This document shows positions 27,788-36,337 of a stretch of DNA of 64,000 nt, in pieces. Numbering within the stretch: position 1 is the first letter of the stretch; each line of letters begins with the position of its first letter. The stretch is from an uncultured bacterium (GTDB lineage: Bacteria; Planctomycetota; UBA1135; GCA-002686595), in assembly GCA_902826945.1 (NCBI GenBank), contig CADEGS010000005.1, forward strand, positions 2,840 to 66,839. Reading direction: 5' to 3'. The notes under the pieces were generated by a model that saw only the letters and a program-made list of their open reading frames with translations, ran no database searches and was not told where the DNA came from. A program made the position numbers and the translations under genes.

Positions 27788-29010
27788 GCGCAGAGCTCGC
27801 GGTACACGTCCAGCAAGGCCTGTGCCCGGCGCTCCCAGCGCATGCCGTCGATCTCCAGCCGGCCGGCCTCGGCGAGCTGGCGGCGTAGCGACGGGTCGCG
27901 CGCGAGGGTCAGCACCTGGCTCGCCAGGCCGGCGGTGTCCCAGAAATCGTACTTCGGGCAGCTCGCGAGCACCTCGGCCACGCCGCTCTGGCGCGAGACG
28001 ATGACGGGCACGGCGCGCGAGAGCGCCTCCAGCGGGGTCAGGCCGAAGGGCTCGGAGACCGAGGAGAGCACGAACAGGTCCGCGTCGGCGTAGACCTCCT
28101 CGACCTCCTCCTGGCTCAGGCGGCCGGTGAAGCGCACGTGGCGCCCGAGGCCGAGCGCGGCGGCGTACTCGACCATCTCGGGCAGGAGGTCGCCGGTGCC
28201 GCCGAGCACGAAGCGCACGCCGGGGTCGGCCGCCACGACGTCGCGCGCGGCCTCGAGGAAGTAGCGCGGGCCCTTCTGCGCCGTCACGCGGCCGAGGAAC
28301 AGCACCGTGCAGCGCGCGCGGGCGTCGCGGCGCGGGGCGCGCTCGCAGCGCTCGGCCGGCCGCACCGCGTTGTGCACCACGCGCAGCTTCTCGACCGGGA
28401 CGCCGTAGTCCTCGCGCACGCGTCGCGCGGTGAAGCGGCTGACGCACACGACGCGCCCGGCGGCGCGCAGCCCGGCCGCCTCGGCGGCGCGGATGCGCTC
28501 GTCGCCCGCGTCGCCGCTGCGGTCGCGCTCGCAGGCGTGCACGTGGCACACGAGCGGCCGCCCCGTGCGCTCGCGCACGCGGCGCGCCGCGGCGAAGGTC
28601 ATCCAGTCGTGCGCGTGCACGACGTCGAAGGGCTCGCTCCCGACCAGCTCGCACACCACGTCGGCGTAGCGCTCGACCTCCTCGAACAGGCCGTTGCCGT
28701 AGGCGCCGGTGAAGCGCGCGCGCGCGCCGCGCTCGTACTCGCGCGGGCGCTGGTAGGGCTCGAGCGCGCTCTCGATGCCCAGCACGGCCACGCGGCCGCT
28801 GCAGGCCAGGACGGGCTCGGGCTCGCGCGCGTGCTCGTTGCAGCCGAGCACGCGCGCGCCGTGGCGCAGCGCGCGCCCGCGGCTGCGCGGGACGACGAAC
28901 AGCACCTCGACGTCGAGCGCCGCCAGGCCCTCGCACAGCCCCTGGCAGGCGACCCCCAGCCCCCCGGTGACGAAGGGCGGGAACTCCCAGCCGAGCATCA
29001 GGACCCTCAT
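27784..29010 (-). CDS. GT4-type glycosyltransferase of the glycogen operon
   Basis: 408 aa. The N-terminus MRVLMLGWEFPPFVTGGLGV contains the nucleotide-sugar loop typical of glycogen-synthase-like GT4/GT5 proteins; HAHDWMTFAAARR, ARCTVLFLGRVTAQKGPRYF and SVSEPFGLTPLEALSRAVPV are the usual C-lobe motifs, with the E-x7-E catalytic pattern. It is bounded by ATGA and GTGA overlaps, so it is translated with the debranching and GH57 genes. It probably adds glucose to glucan or another acceptor. Whether it uses ADP- or UDP-glucose cannot be told from the sequence. Confidence 0.82.
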   Translation of the reverse strand: MRVLMLGWEFPPFVTGGLGVACQGLCEGLAALDVEVLFVVPRSRGRALRHGARVLGCNEHAREPEPVLACSGRVAVLGIESALEPYQRPREYERGARARFTGAYGNGLFEEVERYADVVCELVGSEPFDVVHAHDWMTFAAARRVRERTGRPLVCHVHACERDRSGDAGDERIRAAEAAGLRAAGRVVCVSRFTARRVREDYGVPVEKLRVVHNAVRPAERCERAPRRDARARCTVLFLGRVTAQKGPRYFLEAARDVVAADPGVRFVLGGTGDLLPEMVEYAAALGLGRHVRFTGRLSQEEVEEVYADADLFVLSSVSEPFGLTPLEALSRAVPVIVSRQSGVAEVLASCPKYDFWDTAGLASQVLTLARDPSLRRQLAEAGRLEIDGMRWERRAQALLDVYRELCA

Positions 29011-31004
29011 GGGCGGCCGCGCTCGAGCGTGTCGGCCAGGCGCAGGAGCTCGGCCGTGTTCCAGGCCTGCGCGCAGGTCCCGCCGCCGCGCCGCGGCGCG
29101 TCCCCATCGAAGACCTCGGCCACGTGGTTCAGGCAGCCCTGGTCGAGGAGCGGCGCGAAGGCCTCCAGCCGGCGCGCGAGCTCGGCCAGCACCGCCTTGC
29201 GCGCGCCGCCCGCGCGCAGCTTCGCCTCGGCCCAGAAGCCGAAGAGCCAGGGCCACACCGTGCCCTGGTGGTAGGCGCGGTCGCGCTCCTCGGGGCCGCC
29301 CTCGTAGCGGCCGGCGTACGCCGCCGAGGCGGGCGCCAGCGTGCGCAGGCCCTCGGGCACGAGCAGGTCGCGCTCGCAGCGCGCGACCACGCCGGCGCGC
29401 TCGCGCGGGCCGAGCGGGCTCGCCTCGAGCGCCGCCGCGATGGCCATGTTCGGGCGCACGCTCGGGTCGGCGCGCCCGTCCTTCCACACGTCGGCGAGGT
29501 AACCCTGCGGGAGCCAGAAGCGCGCCAGGAAGGCGCGCTCGGCGCTGCGCCGGCGCGCGCCCCACAGGCGCCGCGCCGGCTTGTCGCCGGTGTGCTCGAA
29601 GAGCTCCTCCAGGTAGGACAGGAGCGCGTACCACAGCGCGTTGATCTCGACCGGGAAGCCGTCGCGCGGCGTGACCGGCGCGCCGCCGGCGCAGGCGTCC
29701 ATCCAGGTCGGGTTCAGCCCCTCGCCGCCGACGTGCAGGAGCGACTGGTCGTCGGCGCGGATGCCCAGGCCCGTGCCGTCGTGGTGGTGCTCGGCGATCT
29801 CGCGCAGCGCCGGCAGGTACTCGTCGAACAGCCGCTCCTCGGGGCCGCCGGCCTCCTCCCACAGCCGCACCGCGCGCGCGAACCACAGCGCGGCGTCGGC
29901 CGAGGCGTAGGCGCTCGTGCGGCGGTCGACGCCGAAGACGTTCGGCAGGAGGCCGTCCTGCAGGTGCTCGAGCGCGCCCGAGAGCACCGCCGCGCAGCCC
30001 TCCAGGTCGCCGCGCGAGAGCGTCAGGCCGGGCAGCGCGACGAACGCGTCGCGGCCCCATTCCCCGAACCAGGGGTAGCCCGCGTCCACGCCGTGGCGGC
30101 CGCCGTCCGCTCGATAGAGGAAGTCGCGCGCGGCGAGCTCGAGGCGCGCGCGCAGCGGCGTGCGCGCGGCGAGCAGCGCGGCCGCCTCGGCGCGGCGGCG
30201 CTTGGCCTCCTTGCGCCAGGCCGCGAGCGGCCGCGAGGGCGGCGCGTCCACGGTGGCGGCCACGACGACCTCGCCCTCGAGCGGCAGCTCGAGCACGCCG
30301 GGCGAGAACTGGTCCTCGCGCGCGGGATAGCCGCGCGCGGCGTCGAGCGCGTACGTGATCCCGCGGTACCAGACCGGGTCCTGGACGAAGCGCGCGCCGG
30401 GGGCGCTGCAGGTGATCGAGAGCGCCGGCAGCGCGGCGTAGGGCCGGCAGGAGAAGCCGTCCTCGAGCAGCACCACCGCGGGGTCGAGCGCGTCGTTCTC
30501 GAACGTCAGGGCGTCCGCCTCGCGCATCGCGAGCAGCGGCCGCAGCGCGAGCACGGCGCCCGCGAGCGCGCCCTGCACGCGGTAGCGCACGAGCACCTGG
30601 CGCGCGCCCCGCACGAGCAGGATCTCGCGCGTCACGCGCGCGCCCTCGACGCGGTAGGCCGCGCGCGGGAAGGGCGCGAGCTCGAACGACTCGAGCGCGC
30701 GCCAGCCCTCGGGGGCGTGCGTCTCGCCGTAGGCGGCGGCCGACAGCGCGGCCAGCTCCAGGCCGCCGCGCGTGACGCGCTCCTCGAAGCGCGCGAGGAA
30801 CACGTGCCGGCGGGCGCCGGGCGCCGGCCGGCCGACGAGCAGGCCGTGGTAGCGGCGGGTCGGGCACAGGGCCAGGGTCGAGCTCGCGTAGCCGCCGAGC
30901 CCGTCGGTCTCCAGCCACTCGCGCGCCAGGAACGCCGCGCGCTCGGGCTCGCTCGGGGCGACGATGCGCGCGAGCACGGGGTCGGAGCGGGTGGTGCGGG
31001 GCAT
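29007..31004 (-). CDS. Glycogen debranching enzyme (amylo-alpha-1,6-glucosidase)
   Basis: 665 aa from the ATG at complement 31002-31004. The N-terminal domain (about 20-290) has EWLETDGLGGYASSTLALCP and TRRYHGLLVG, and the catalytic (alpha/alpha)6 domain begins near residue 300. Its signatures are YPWFGEWGRDAFVALPGLTL, LPNVFGVDRRTSAYASADAA, NPTWMDACAGGAPVTPRDG, EINALWYALL and HQGTVWPWLFGFW. These mark the archaeal/bacterial GDE family that removes alpha-1,6 branches. It is the first gene of a four-gene minus-strand operon and overlaps the GT4 gene by four bases. TACCCT on the minus strand at 31044-31039 is a possible -10 box. Confidence 0.9.
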   Translation of the reverse strand: MPRTTRSDPVLARIVAPSEPERAAFLAREWLETDGLGGYASSTLALCPTRRYHGLLVGRPAPGARRHVFLARFEERVTRGGLELAALSAAAYGETHAPEGWRALESFELAPFPRAAYRVEGARVTREILLVRGARQVLVRYRVQGALAGAVLALRPLLAMREADALTFENDALDPAVVLLEDGFSCRPYAALPALSITCSAPGARFVQDPVWYRGITYALDAARGYPAREDQFSPGVLELPLEGEVVVAATVDAPPSRPLAAWRKEAKRRRAEAAALLAARTPLRARLELAARDFLYRADGGRHGVDAGYPWFGEWGRDAFVALPGLTLSRGDLEGCAAVLSGALEHLQDGLLPNVFGVDRRTSAYASADAALWFARAVRLWEEAGGPEERLFDEYLPALREIAEHHHDGTGLGIRADDQSLLHVGGEGLNPTWMDACAGGAPVTPRDGFPVEINALWYALLSYLEELFEHTGDKPARRLWGARRRSAERAFLARFWLPQGYLADVWKDGRADPSVRPNMAIAAALEASPLGPRERAGVVARCERDLLVPEGLRTLAPASAAYAGRYEGGPEERDRAYHQGTVWPWLFGFWAEAKLRAGGARKAVLAELARRLEAFAPLLDQGCLNHVAEVFDGDAPRRGGGTCAQAWNTAELLRLADTLERGRP

Positions 31005-31165
31005 GGCGGGGGGCGCTCGGACGGCGCGGCGCGCGACCAGGGTAGGGCGCCCCCGAGCGACATCAACCCGCCGAGCGACCATCCCGGCGTGGGCGCCCGG
31101 CGGGAGCGGCGCTACACTCGGGATCCGCTCGGGGACGCCGCCCTGCGAACGGTCCCAGGCGCTCG
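31005..31165. promoter_or_regulatory. Divergent promoter region, glycogen operon / glgC
   Basis: 161 bases between the debranching gene and glgC. The plus strand carries TACACT at 31113-31118, 47 bases before the glgC ATG; the minus strand carries TACCCT at 31044-31039, about 35 bases before the debranching ATG. A shared regulatory region for glucan synthesis and breakdown is likely; no recognisable operator is seen. Confidence 0.4.
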
Positions 31166-32398
31166 ATGAATCTGCAGAACGAGCTGAAGAACACGTTGAC
31201 GCTCGTGCTCGCGGGGGGGCAGGGAGAGCGGCTGAAGCCGCTGACCTCCTCGCGCGCGAAGCCCGCCGTGCCCTTCGGGGGCTCCTACCGGATCATCGAC
31301 TTCACGCTGTCGAACTGCATCCACTCGGGGCTGCGGCGCATCTTCGTGCTGACGCAGTACCAGGGGCGCTCGCTCGACGAGCACATCCGCTTCGGCTGGA
31401 ACTTCCTGCCGCGCCGGCTCGAGCAGTTCATCAGCGTGCGGCCGCCGCACCACCACGGCAACCACAAGTGGTACCAGGGCACGGCCGACGCGATCTACCA
31501 GAACATCGACACGCTCGAGGAGGAGCGCCCGGAGCACGTGCTGATCCTCTCGGGCGACCACATCTACAAGATGGACTACGGCCGGATGCTGACCGAGCAC
31601 CTCGAGCGCGCCGCCGACCTGACGATCGGCGCGGTCGAGATCCCGGTCAGCGAGAGCCGCCGCTTCGGCGTCTTCGAGACCGACAGCGACGGGCGCGTGC
31701 TGTCCTTCCAGGAGAAGCCCGCGCGCGGCCGCGAGATCCCCGGGCGCGCCGGCTGGTGCTTCGGCTCGATGGGGATCTACGTGTTCAAGGCCGAGCAGCT
31801 CCTGCGCCGCCTGCGGCACGACGCCGAGCTCGGCTCGGAGAGCACGCACGACTTCGGCAGCGACATCATCCCGCGCATGATCGCCGAGACGAACGTCGTC
31901 GCGCACCACTTCCGCGGCATCGACGGCAACCAGCACCCCTACTGGCGCGACGTGGGCACGCTGGACGCCTACTTCGACGCCAACATGGACCTGTGCAGCG
32001 TCGAGCCGCAGTTCAACCTCTACGACGAGAGCTGGCCGACCTACACGCTGTGGCACAACGACCCGCCGGCGAAGACGATCTTCGACGAGCCGGACGGCCG
32101 GCGCGCGGAGGTCGTGGACTCGCTGCTCTCGCCCGGCGTGGTCGTCTCGGGCGCCAAGGTGCGCCGCTCGATCCTCTCGAACCGCTGCTTCGTCGACGAG
32201 CGCTCCACGATCGAGGACTCGATCCTGTTCCGCGGCACGCGCGTCGGGAAGCGCGTGCGCATCCGCCGCGCGATCATCGACAAGTGGGTCGACGTGCCCG
32301 ACGGGACCGAGATCGGCTTCGACCGCGAGGCCGACGCGCGCCGCTTCACGGTGACCGAGTCGGGCATCGTGGTCGTCCCCCGCCGGCACCGCTTCTAG
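31166..32398 (+). CDS. glgC: Glucose-1-phosphate adenylyltransferase
   Basis: 410 aa, usual length. It makes ADP-glucose from ATP and glucose-1-phosphate, the committed step of bacterial glycogen synthesis. The N-terminal pyrophosphorylase motif is LVLAGGQGERLKPLTSSRAK, followed by PAVPFGGSYRIIDFTLSNCI, the substrate loop ILSGDHIYKMDYG, and the glucose-1-phosphate site in RAGWCFGSMGIYVF. The C-terminal left-handed beta-helix (about 300-405: VVVSGAKVRRSIL, SIEDSILFRGTRVGKR in essence) carries allosteric contacts. It is divergent from the debranching operon, and its ADP-glucose would feed glgA. Confidence 0.95.
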   Translation: MNLQNELKNTLTLVLAGGQGERLKPLTSSRAKPAVPFGGSYRIIDFTLSNCIHSGLRRIFVLTQYQGRSLDEHIRFGWNFLPRRLEQFISVRPPHHHGNHKWYQGTADAIYQNIDTLEEERPEHVLILSGDHIYKMDYGRMLTEHLERAADLTIGAVEIPVSESRRFGVFETDSDGRVLSFQEKPARGREIPGRAGWCFGSMGIYVFKAEQLLRRLRHDAELGSESTHDFGSDIIPRMIAETNVVAHHFRGIDGNQHPYWRDVGTLDAYFDANMDLCSVEPQFNLYDESWPTYTLWHNDPPAKTIFDEPDGRRAEVVDSLLSPGVVVSGAKVRRSILSNRCFVDERSTIEDSILFRGTRVGKRVRIRRAIIDKWVDVPDGTEIGFDREADARRFTVTESGIVVVPRRHRF

Positions 32399-32445
32399 GA
32401 GGCGGTCGCCCGAACCGGGGGCTGGCGCGGAACCCGCGCCCGCTC

Positions 32446-32478
32446 CCGTGCGTCTCAAGGAGCACGGAATCCCCGTGC
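32446..32478 (+). terminator. Competing hairpins downstream of glgC
   Basis: CCGTGC (32446-32451), GCACGG (32462-32467) and CCGTGC (32473-32478) lie in a row, so the middle copy can pair with either neighbour. This could be a factor-independent or Rho-assisted end to the glgC transcript or a switchable element. There is no T-tract after it. Confidence 0.3.
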
Positions 32479-32511
32479 GGGCTAGAAGGTGACTCGCATC
32501 CGCCGCGCAAG

Positions 32512-32547
32512 CCTTTCCGACCTCGGTCGGGGGCGAGCTCGGAAAGG
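32512..32547. repeat. Inverted repeat with CCGACC-NN-GGTCGG core
   Basis: Outer arms CCTTTCCGA (32512-32520) and TCGGAAAGG (32539-32547) are perfect 9-bp complements. Within them 32517-32530 reads CCGACC-TC-GGTCGG, a core shared with the next repeat, whose centre lies 45 bases downstream. Confidence 0.6.
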
Positions 32548-32552
32548 GGTGT

Positions 32553-32584
32553 GCGGCCCATCCGACCGTGGTCGGATGGGCCGC
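32553..32584. repeat. Perfect 15-bp inverted repeat with 2-base centre
   Basis: GCGGCCCATCCGACC (32553-32567) and its exact complement (32570-32584) flank the dinucleotide GT. The centre repeats the TCCGACC-NN-GGTCGG core found at 32517-32530. Arms this long and perfect are unlikely by chance even at high GC; a dimeric protein operator or a REP-like extragenic palindrome is possible. Confidence 0.65.
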
Positions 32585-32629
32585 GCTCGGGGGGGCCGTT
32601 CAGGCGAGGTGGCCGCCGGCGGCCCGTGG

Positions 32630-32645
32630 CTTCGGCCGGCCGAAG
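32630..32645. repeat. 16-base perfect palindrome
   Basis: CTTCGGCCGGCCGAAG is a perfect palindrome inside the larger enclosing helix 32605-32612/32699-32706. It may be part of a structured RNA or a binding site. Confidence 0.45.
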
Positions 32646-32927
32646 GTGACGAAAGGCCGTCCGTCAATGGGACACAGCGCCCCGAGTCGTCCGGGCAGCC
32701 ACCTCGTTCGGGATCGGCCGGCGTCCGGCGACGTGGCTCGCCGGGAGCGCTCCCGCGCGCGCACGCTGCCGCGGGAACGGGGCGACGCCGGCGCGCCCTT
32801 GCGGGCGGCCGGGAGCGCGGCGAGCGAAACGAAGGCGCCTGGAAGCATGGGACACCGGTTGCCCGGGTCACGCGCGCCGGGGACCGGAGGTCCCGATGGG
32901 GGGGGCGGCGCGGCGCAGACCCGGAGC

Positions 32928-32949
32928 CCTCTTCCGACGCCGGAAGAGG
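32928..32949. repeat. 9-bp inverted repeat
   Basis: CCTCTTCCG (32928-32936), a four-base loop ACGC, then CGGAAGAGG (32941-32949). It is a stable hairpin on either strand and could terminate transcription arriving from either convergent gene, though no T-run follows. Confidence 0.4.
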
Positions 32950-33174
32950 CCCCCACTCTTTCGGCTCGGCGCGGCGGCGCTTGAAGCGATTTTGCGCGGA
33001 ATCTCGCCGCGCGACGCATCGCTAGCGGGGGCCTCGCATCCCTCACCGTCTCGTGAGCAGAATCGCCGCACCCCGGGTGCTGATCGGCGCTTCGCGGCCG
33101 AAGCGCGTGCAGGCGACCTCGGCGAGGGAGGGACGTGCCGAGCGGCGCGCCCGGGATAGGCGCGCGACGGCGGG

Positions 33175-33906
33175 CTAGAGCAGCTCGTCGAGGTACTTCG
33201 GGAGCATCTCGCGCCAGGTCGGCCAGTCGTGGTCGTAGCGCTCGCCCCAGGCGTCCACGCGGTTGGGGATGCCGCGCCGGCCGAGCACGTCTGCCGCGCG
33301 CCAGGACTGGCCGGGCTCCTCCCAGCGGCCGTCGCCGTGCGTCAGCAGCACGAAGCGGCTGCGCAGACGCTGGAGGTGCTCGCTCTCGGGCATGCTGGGC
33401 AGGAAGTGCAGGGGCGAGGCGTCGTGGTACTCGCGCGTCGTCCCGCCCTCGAGGAACTTGCCGATGTCGTAGGTGCCGCTCATGCAGATCGCCTTGGAGA
33501 AGACGTCGGGGTGGCGGCAGATCGAGGCCAGCGCGTTGAAGGCGCCGATCGAGGGCCCGGTGGCGATGACCTCGACCGAGTCGTCGCGGCAGTCGGCGCG
33601 GATGGCGGGCACGACCTCGTGGTAGATGAACGCGTCGAAGCGGTTCTGCATCTCGCCGGCGTAGCGCGTGGAGTTGTCCTCCTTGATCCACGCCTGGCCG
33701 GCGACGCTGTCCACGCTGTAGAGCTTGATGCGCCCCTCGGCCAGGTGGCGGTCGAGCGCTCGGGTGACGTGGAAGCGCTCGCACTCCTCGGCGTCCGCGG
33801 CGGCGGTGGGGAAGAACAGGACGGGCTGGCCGACCTCGCCCCAGCGCACGACCCGGACCTCGCGCCCCAGGCGCGGCGAGCGCCACGATTCGGAGACCTT
33901 GGACAT
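33175..33906 (-). CDS. Alpha/beta-hydrolase (esterase-like)
   Basis: 243 aa, complete alpha/beta-hydrolase fold. The nucleophile elbow is GPSIGAF (Ser119), with likely acid Asp192 (LLTHGDGRW) and base His226 (ERYDHDWPTWRE). The D-H-D-W ending resembles esterases of the feruloyl-esterase/esterase D type. There is no signal peptide, so it is cytoplasmic. It is the last gene of a minus-strand run of ATP-grasp, esterase and S51-like genes, 16 bases after the ATP-grasp gene. It may hydrolyse or transfer an acyl or peptidyl ester made by the neighbouring ligases; the substrate is unknown. Confidence 0.8.
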   Translation of the reverse strand: MSKVSESWRSPRLGREVRVVRWGEVGQPVLFFPTAAADAEECERFHVTRALDRHLAEGRIKLYSVDSVAGQAWIKEDNSTRYAGEMQNRFDAFIYHEVVPAIRADCRDDSVEVIATGPSIGAFNALASICRHPDVFSKAICMSGTYDIGKFLEGGTTREYHDASPLHFLPSMPESEHLQRLRSRFVLLTHGDGRWEEPGQSWRAADVLGRRGIPNRVDAWGERYDHDWPTWREMLPKYLDELL

Positions 33907-33922
33907 CGGGTCCTCTGGCTGG

Positions 33923-35170
33923 CTAGCGGGCGGGCGCCGAGGCGTCCGCCTCGCGCCACTTCTGGATCTTCGACCAGAAGTGCTCGGTGAACTCGTCCCA
34001 CTCGTGGTCGGGGAAGAGCGCCTCGACCTTCTTGCGCACGGCGTTCTTCGCGCGGTCGCTGCCGAAGTACTCCCAGGCGACCTCGTCGAGGTGGGACAGG
34101 TGCTTGTCGCAGAAGGCCTCGAAGCGCTCGGTCTGGAAGCGCTCGTGCGCGATCTTCTCGTACTGCGCGAGCTTCTCCTCGAACGGGAGGTCGCGGTCGG
34201 CCACGGCCAGGAACGGCTTCCAGTCGAGCGTCAGCCGCATCGGGCGCGCCGTCAGGGCGCAGAAGAGCGACCAGCGGATCTTGGCCTTGACCAGCCACGG
34301 GAAGTGGACGTGCAGCGAGGTGACCTGCGAGTCCGGGCAGGGGTTGGCGAAGTCGATCGGGTGCCAGACGCCGGCCTTGAGCAGCGATTCGCAGGAGTTG
34401 AAGTCCCAGCCGAAGAAGGCGTTGATCGTGAGCGTGACCGCGCGCAGGTGCGCGGCGTCGGCGGGGCCGAGCGGCTCCTCCTCCTCGCGGTAGCGCGCGT
34501 GCAGCGGCTGGTCGGGGTCGTAGCGCACGACCTTCGTCTGCGGCCCGAGCCCGATGCAGCGCACGAAGTCCTCGTAGGGCGAGATGCCGGCCTGGATGTG
34601 CATCACCAGCCGCCCGCTCTTCTCGTACGCCGCGCGCAGCGCCTCCTCGTCGTCGATCTTCGTGACGCCCACCCAGCCGCCGCCGTCGTACGGCTTCATG
34701 AAGCACGGGTAGCCGAGCGTCTTGCCGACCTCGCCCAGGTCGAACAGCTTCGCGTAGCGGTTCAGCGTGGTGTCGAGGTCGGGCAGGCTGGCGTACTCCT
34801 TGGGCGGCACGAGCCACGTGTCGGGGATGGGCATCCCGAGCCGCATCATCGCGCAGTACGTGGTCTGCTTCTCCATCGACTGCACGGCCCACGGGTTGTT
34901 GAACACGTAGACGCCGTCCAGCAGGATGGCCTTCTTGATCCACTCGCGGCTGGTGCTGTACCAGTGCGTGAGGCGGTCGATCACGACGTCGTAGCGCGTC
35001 GGCTGGCGCAGCGCGAACGGCTCGATCGTGACGCGCTCGACCTCGACGCCGATCTCGTTCTTCCCGGAGCGGACGCGCAGCCCGAGCTCGCGGACGATGT
35101 CCTCGTAGCAGATCGGCCAGCACACGTCCGCGCCCAGCGACAGCCCGATCTTCTTCGTCTGCTTCGCCAA
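33923..35170 (-). CDS. ATP-grasp protein, divergent type
   Basis: 415 aa. It has the ATP-grasp layout: a pre-ATP-grasp lobe (1-110), then GKTLGYPCFMKPYDGGGWVGV with the ATP-binding Lys and Gly-rich loop, KSGRLVMHIQAGISPYEDFV, and a C-terminal acidic and aromatic segment (INAFFGWDFNSCESL, PIDFANPCPDSQV), where metal ligands are expected. It is not closely similar to the three other ATP-grasp proteins of this island and carries a longer charged helical C-terminus (about 340-415). These enzymes join a carboxylate to an amine or thiol via acyl phosphate. The substrate is unknown. A 16-base gap to the esterase gene suggests co-transcription. Confidence 0.8.
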   Translation of the reverse strand: MAKQTKKIGLSLGADVCWPICYEDIVRELGLRVRSGKNEIGVEVERVTIEPFALRQPTRYDVVIDRLTHWYSTSREWIKKAILLDGVYVFNNPWAVQSMEKQTTYCAMMRLGMPIPDTWLVPPKEYASLPDLDTTLNRYAKLFDLGEVGKTLGYPCFMKPYDGGGWVGVTKIDDEEALRAAYEKSGRLVMHIQAGISPYEDFVRCIGLGPQTKVVRYDPDQPLHARYREEEEPLGPADAAHLRAVTLTINAFFGWDFNSCESLLKAGVWHPIDFANPCPDSQVTSLHVHFPWLVKAKIRWSLFCALTARPMRLTLDWKPFLAVADRDLPFEEKLAQYEKIAHERFQTERFEAFCDKHLSHLDEVAWEYFGSDRAKNAVRKKVEALFPDHEWDEFTEHFWSKIQKWREADASAPAR

Positions 35171-35197
35171 CGCTCGTCCTCCCTGAGCGGCCCGAGC

Positions 35198-36337
35198 TTA
35201 CTCGTAGACCATCCAGAGCGGGCCGGGAAAAAGCCAGGAGAGCCCCTCGCGCAGGCGGTCGCGCCAGTTCTCCCAGTTGTGGCCGTCGCGCGCCTCGGTG
35301 TACTTCACCTGCATGCCCGTGGACTGCAAGAGCGGCAGCAGCGAGCGGTTGTAGTAGATCAGCGACTCGTACGTGCCGCACGAGAGGTACACGGCCTTGG
35401 CCGGGTGACCCGGACTCGCGCGGAACGCGTTCACGAACTTGACGACGGGGTCGAAGAGCGGGCCGCGGTCGTGCTCGCCGATGTCGGTGAAGGCGAACGA
35501 GCCCGAGAGCAAGAGCAGGCGGTCGAACACGCCCGGATGGCGCCAGGCGGCCGAGAGCGACGCCACCGCGCCGAAGCTCGCGCCGGCCAGCGCGCGCGCC
35601 GAGGGATCCTCGATCAGCGGGAAGCGCTCCTGCAGCGCGCCCACCAGCTCCTCGGCCAGGAAGCGGCCGTGGCGCTCGTCCGCGGCGTACTCCTGCAGGC
35701 GCGCGGGCGAGTCGATCAGCGCCACGACCATCGGCGGGATCTCGAGCCGGTGGATCAGGTTGTCGAGCACCGTCTGGAGAGCGGTGTAGCGCAGGAAGTC
35801 GCTGCCGTCGTGCATCACGAGCAGCGGGTAGCGGCGGTCGGGGTGGAAGCGCGCCGGCAGGTAGACCTTGAGCGGCCGCGGCCCGCGGAACACGTCGCTC
35901 ACGAAGCGCAGTTCCTCGATGCGACCGGGGCGCGTCTCGGGGTCGGGCACGGCCCACCACGGCAGCTCGTAGCCGGTCGCGTGCACGACCGAGTTCGCGC
36001 CGTAGGGGTCGGCCGCGCGGTGGGGGTTGAGCGGGTCCTGGATCAGCCGGCGCGCGCCGCCGAGCTGCACCTCGAGCTTGTACTCGACGCGCGAGCCCTC
36101 GGGGATCTCGATCGTGAGCAGCCACAGGTCGGTGCCGGGCAGGCGCTCGAACGGCTGCTCCTGGGGCAGGCCGAAGATCCAGTGCCGCAGGTACACCGCG
36201 TCGGCCGGGCCGCGGAAGGCGAAGGTCGCCCGCCGGCCCTCGAGCAGCGGGAACTCGTGGTCCGCCAGGAAGGCCTCGATCTTCTCCGGGCTGTCGAGAC
36301 CGCGGCCCTCCAGCGCGTCGAGCGCGCTCAGCTCCAT
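35198..36337 (-). CDS. Enterochelin-esterase-like alpha/beta-hydrolase
   Basis: 379 aa. Residues 1-130 look like the N-terminal beta-sandwich of Fes-type esterases (ATFAFRGPADAVYLRHWIFG, EIPEGSRVEYKLEVQL). The hydrolase domain contains KVYLPARFHPDRRYPLLVMH, the elbow AGASFGAVAS (Ser254) and catalytic His353 in RDGHNWENWRD. Members cleave ester bonds in siderophores and other acyl conjugates. There is no signal peptide. Its ATG overlaps the S51-like gene by ten bases. Presence of a Fes-like enzyme among ATP-grasp ligases suggests an ester or cyclic conjugate intermediate; that is inference. Confidence 0.83.
   Translation of the reverse strand: MELSALDALEGRGLDSPEKIEAFLADHEFPLLEGRRATFAFRGPADAVYLRHWIFGLPQEQPFERLPGTDLWLLTIEIPEGSRVEYKLEVQLGGARRLIQDPLNPHRAADPYGANSVVHATGYELPWWAVPDPETRPGRIEELRFVSDVFRGPRPLKVYLPARFHPDRRYPLLVMHDGSDFLRYTALQTVLDNLIHRLEIPPMVVALIDSPARLQEYAADERHGRFLAEELVGALQERFPLIEDPSARALAGASFGAVASLSAAWRHPGVFDRLLLLSGSFAFTDIGEHDRGPLFDPVVKFVNAFRASPGHPAKAVYLSCGTYESLIYYNRSLLPLLQSTGMQVKYTEARDGHNWENWRDRLREGLSWLFPGPLWMVYE

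Larger units (their letters stand above)
32399..33174. other. 776-bp gene-free region between convergent genes
   Basis: No convincing coding frame is present: the open frames here are Arg/Pro/Gly-rich and clash in codon use. The first half holds several perfect inverted repeats (listed separately) and an 8-bp outer helix, CGAGGTGG at 32605-32612 with CCACCTCG at 32699-32706, enclosing a 16-base palindrome. A structured RNA, repeat element or protein-binding site is possible. No tRNA-like cloverleaf, T-run terminator or IS end was seen. Confidence 0.55.

Noticed and set aside
32480..32880. Open frames on both strands that might be a small gene
   Set aside because: Compositions are Arg/Pro/Ser-rich, no motif is visible, and the DNA is dominated by inverted repeats.
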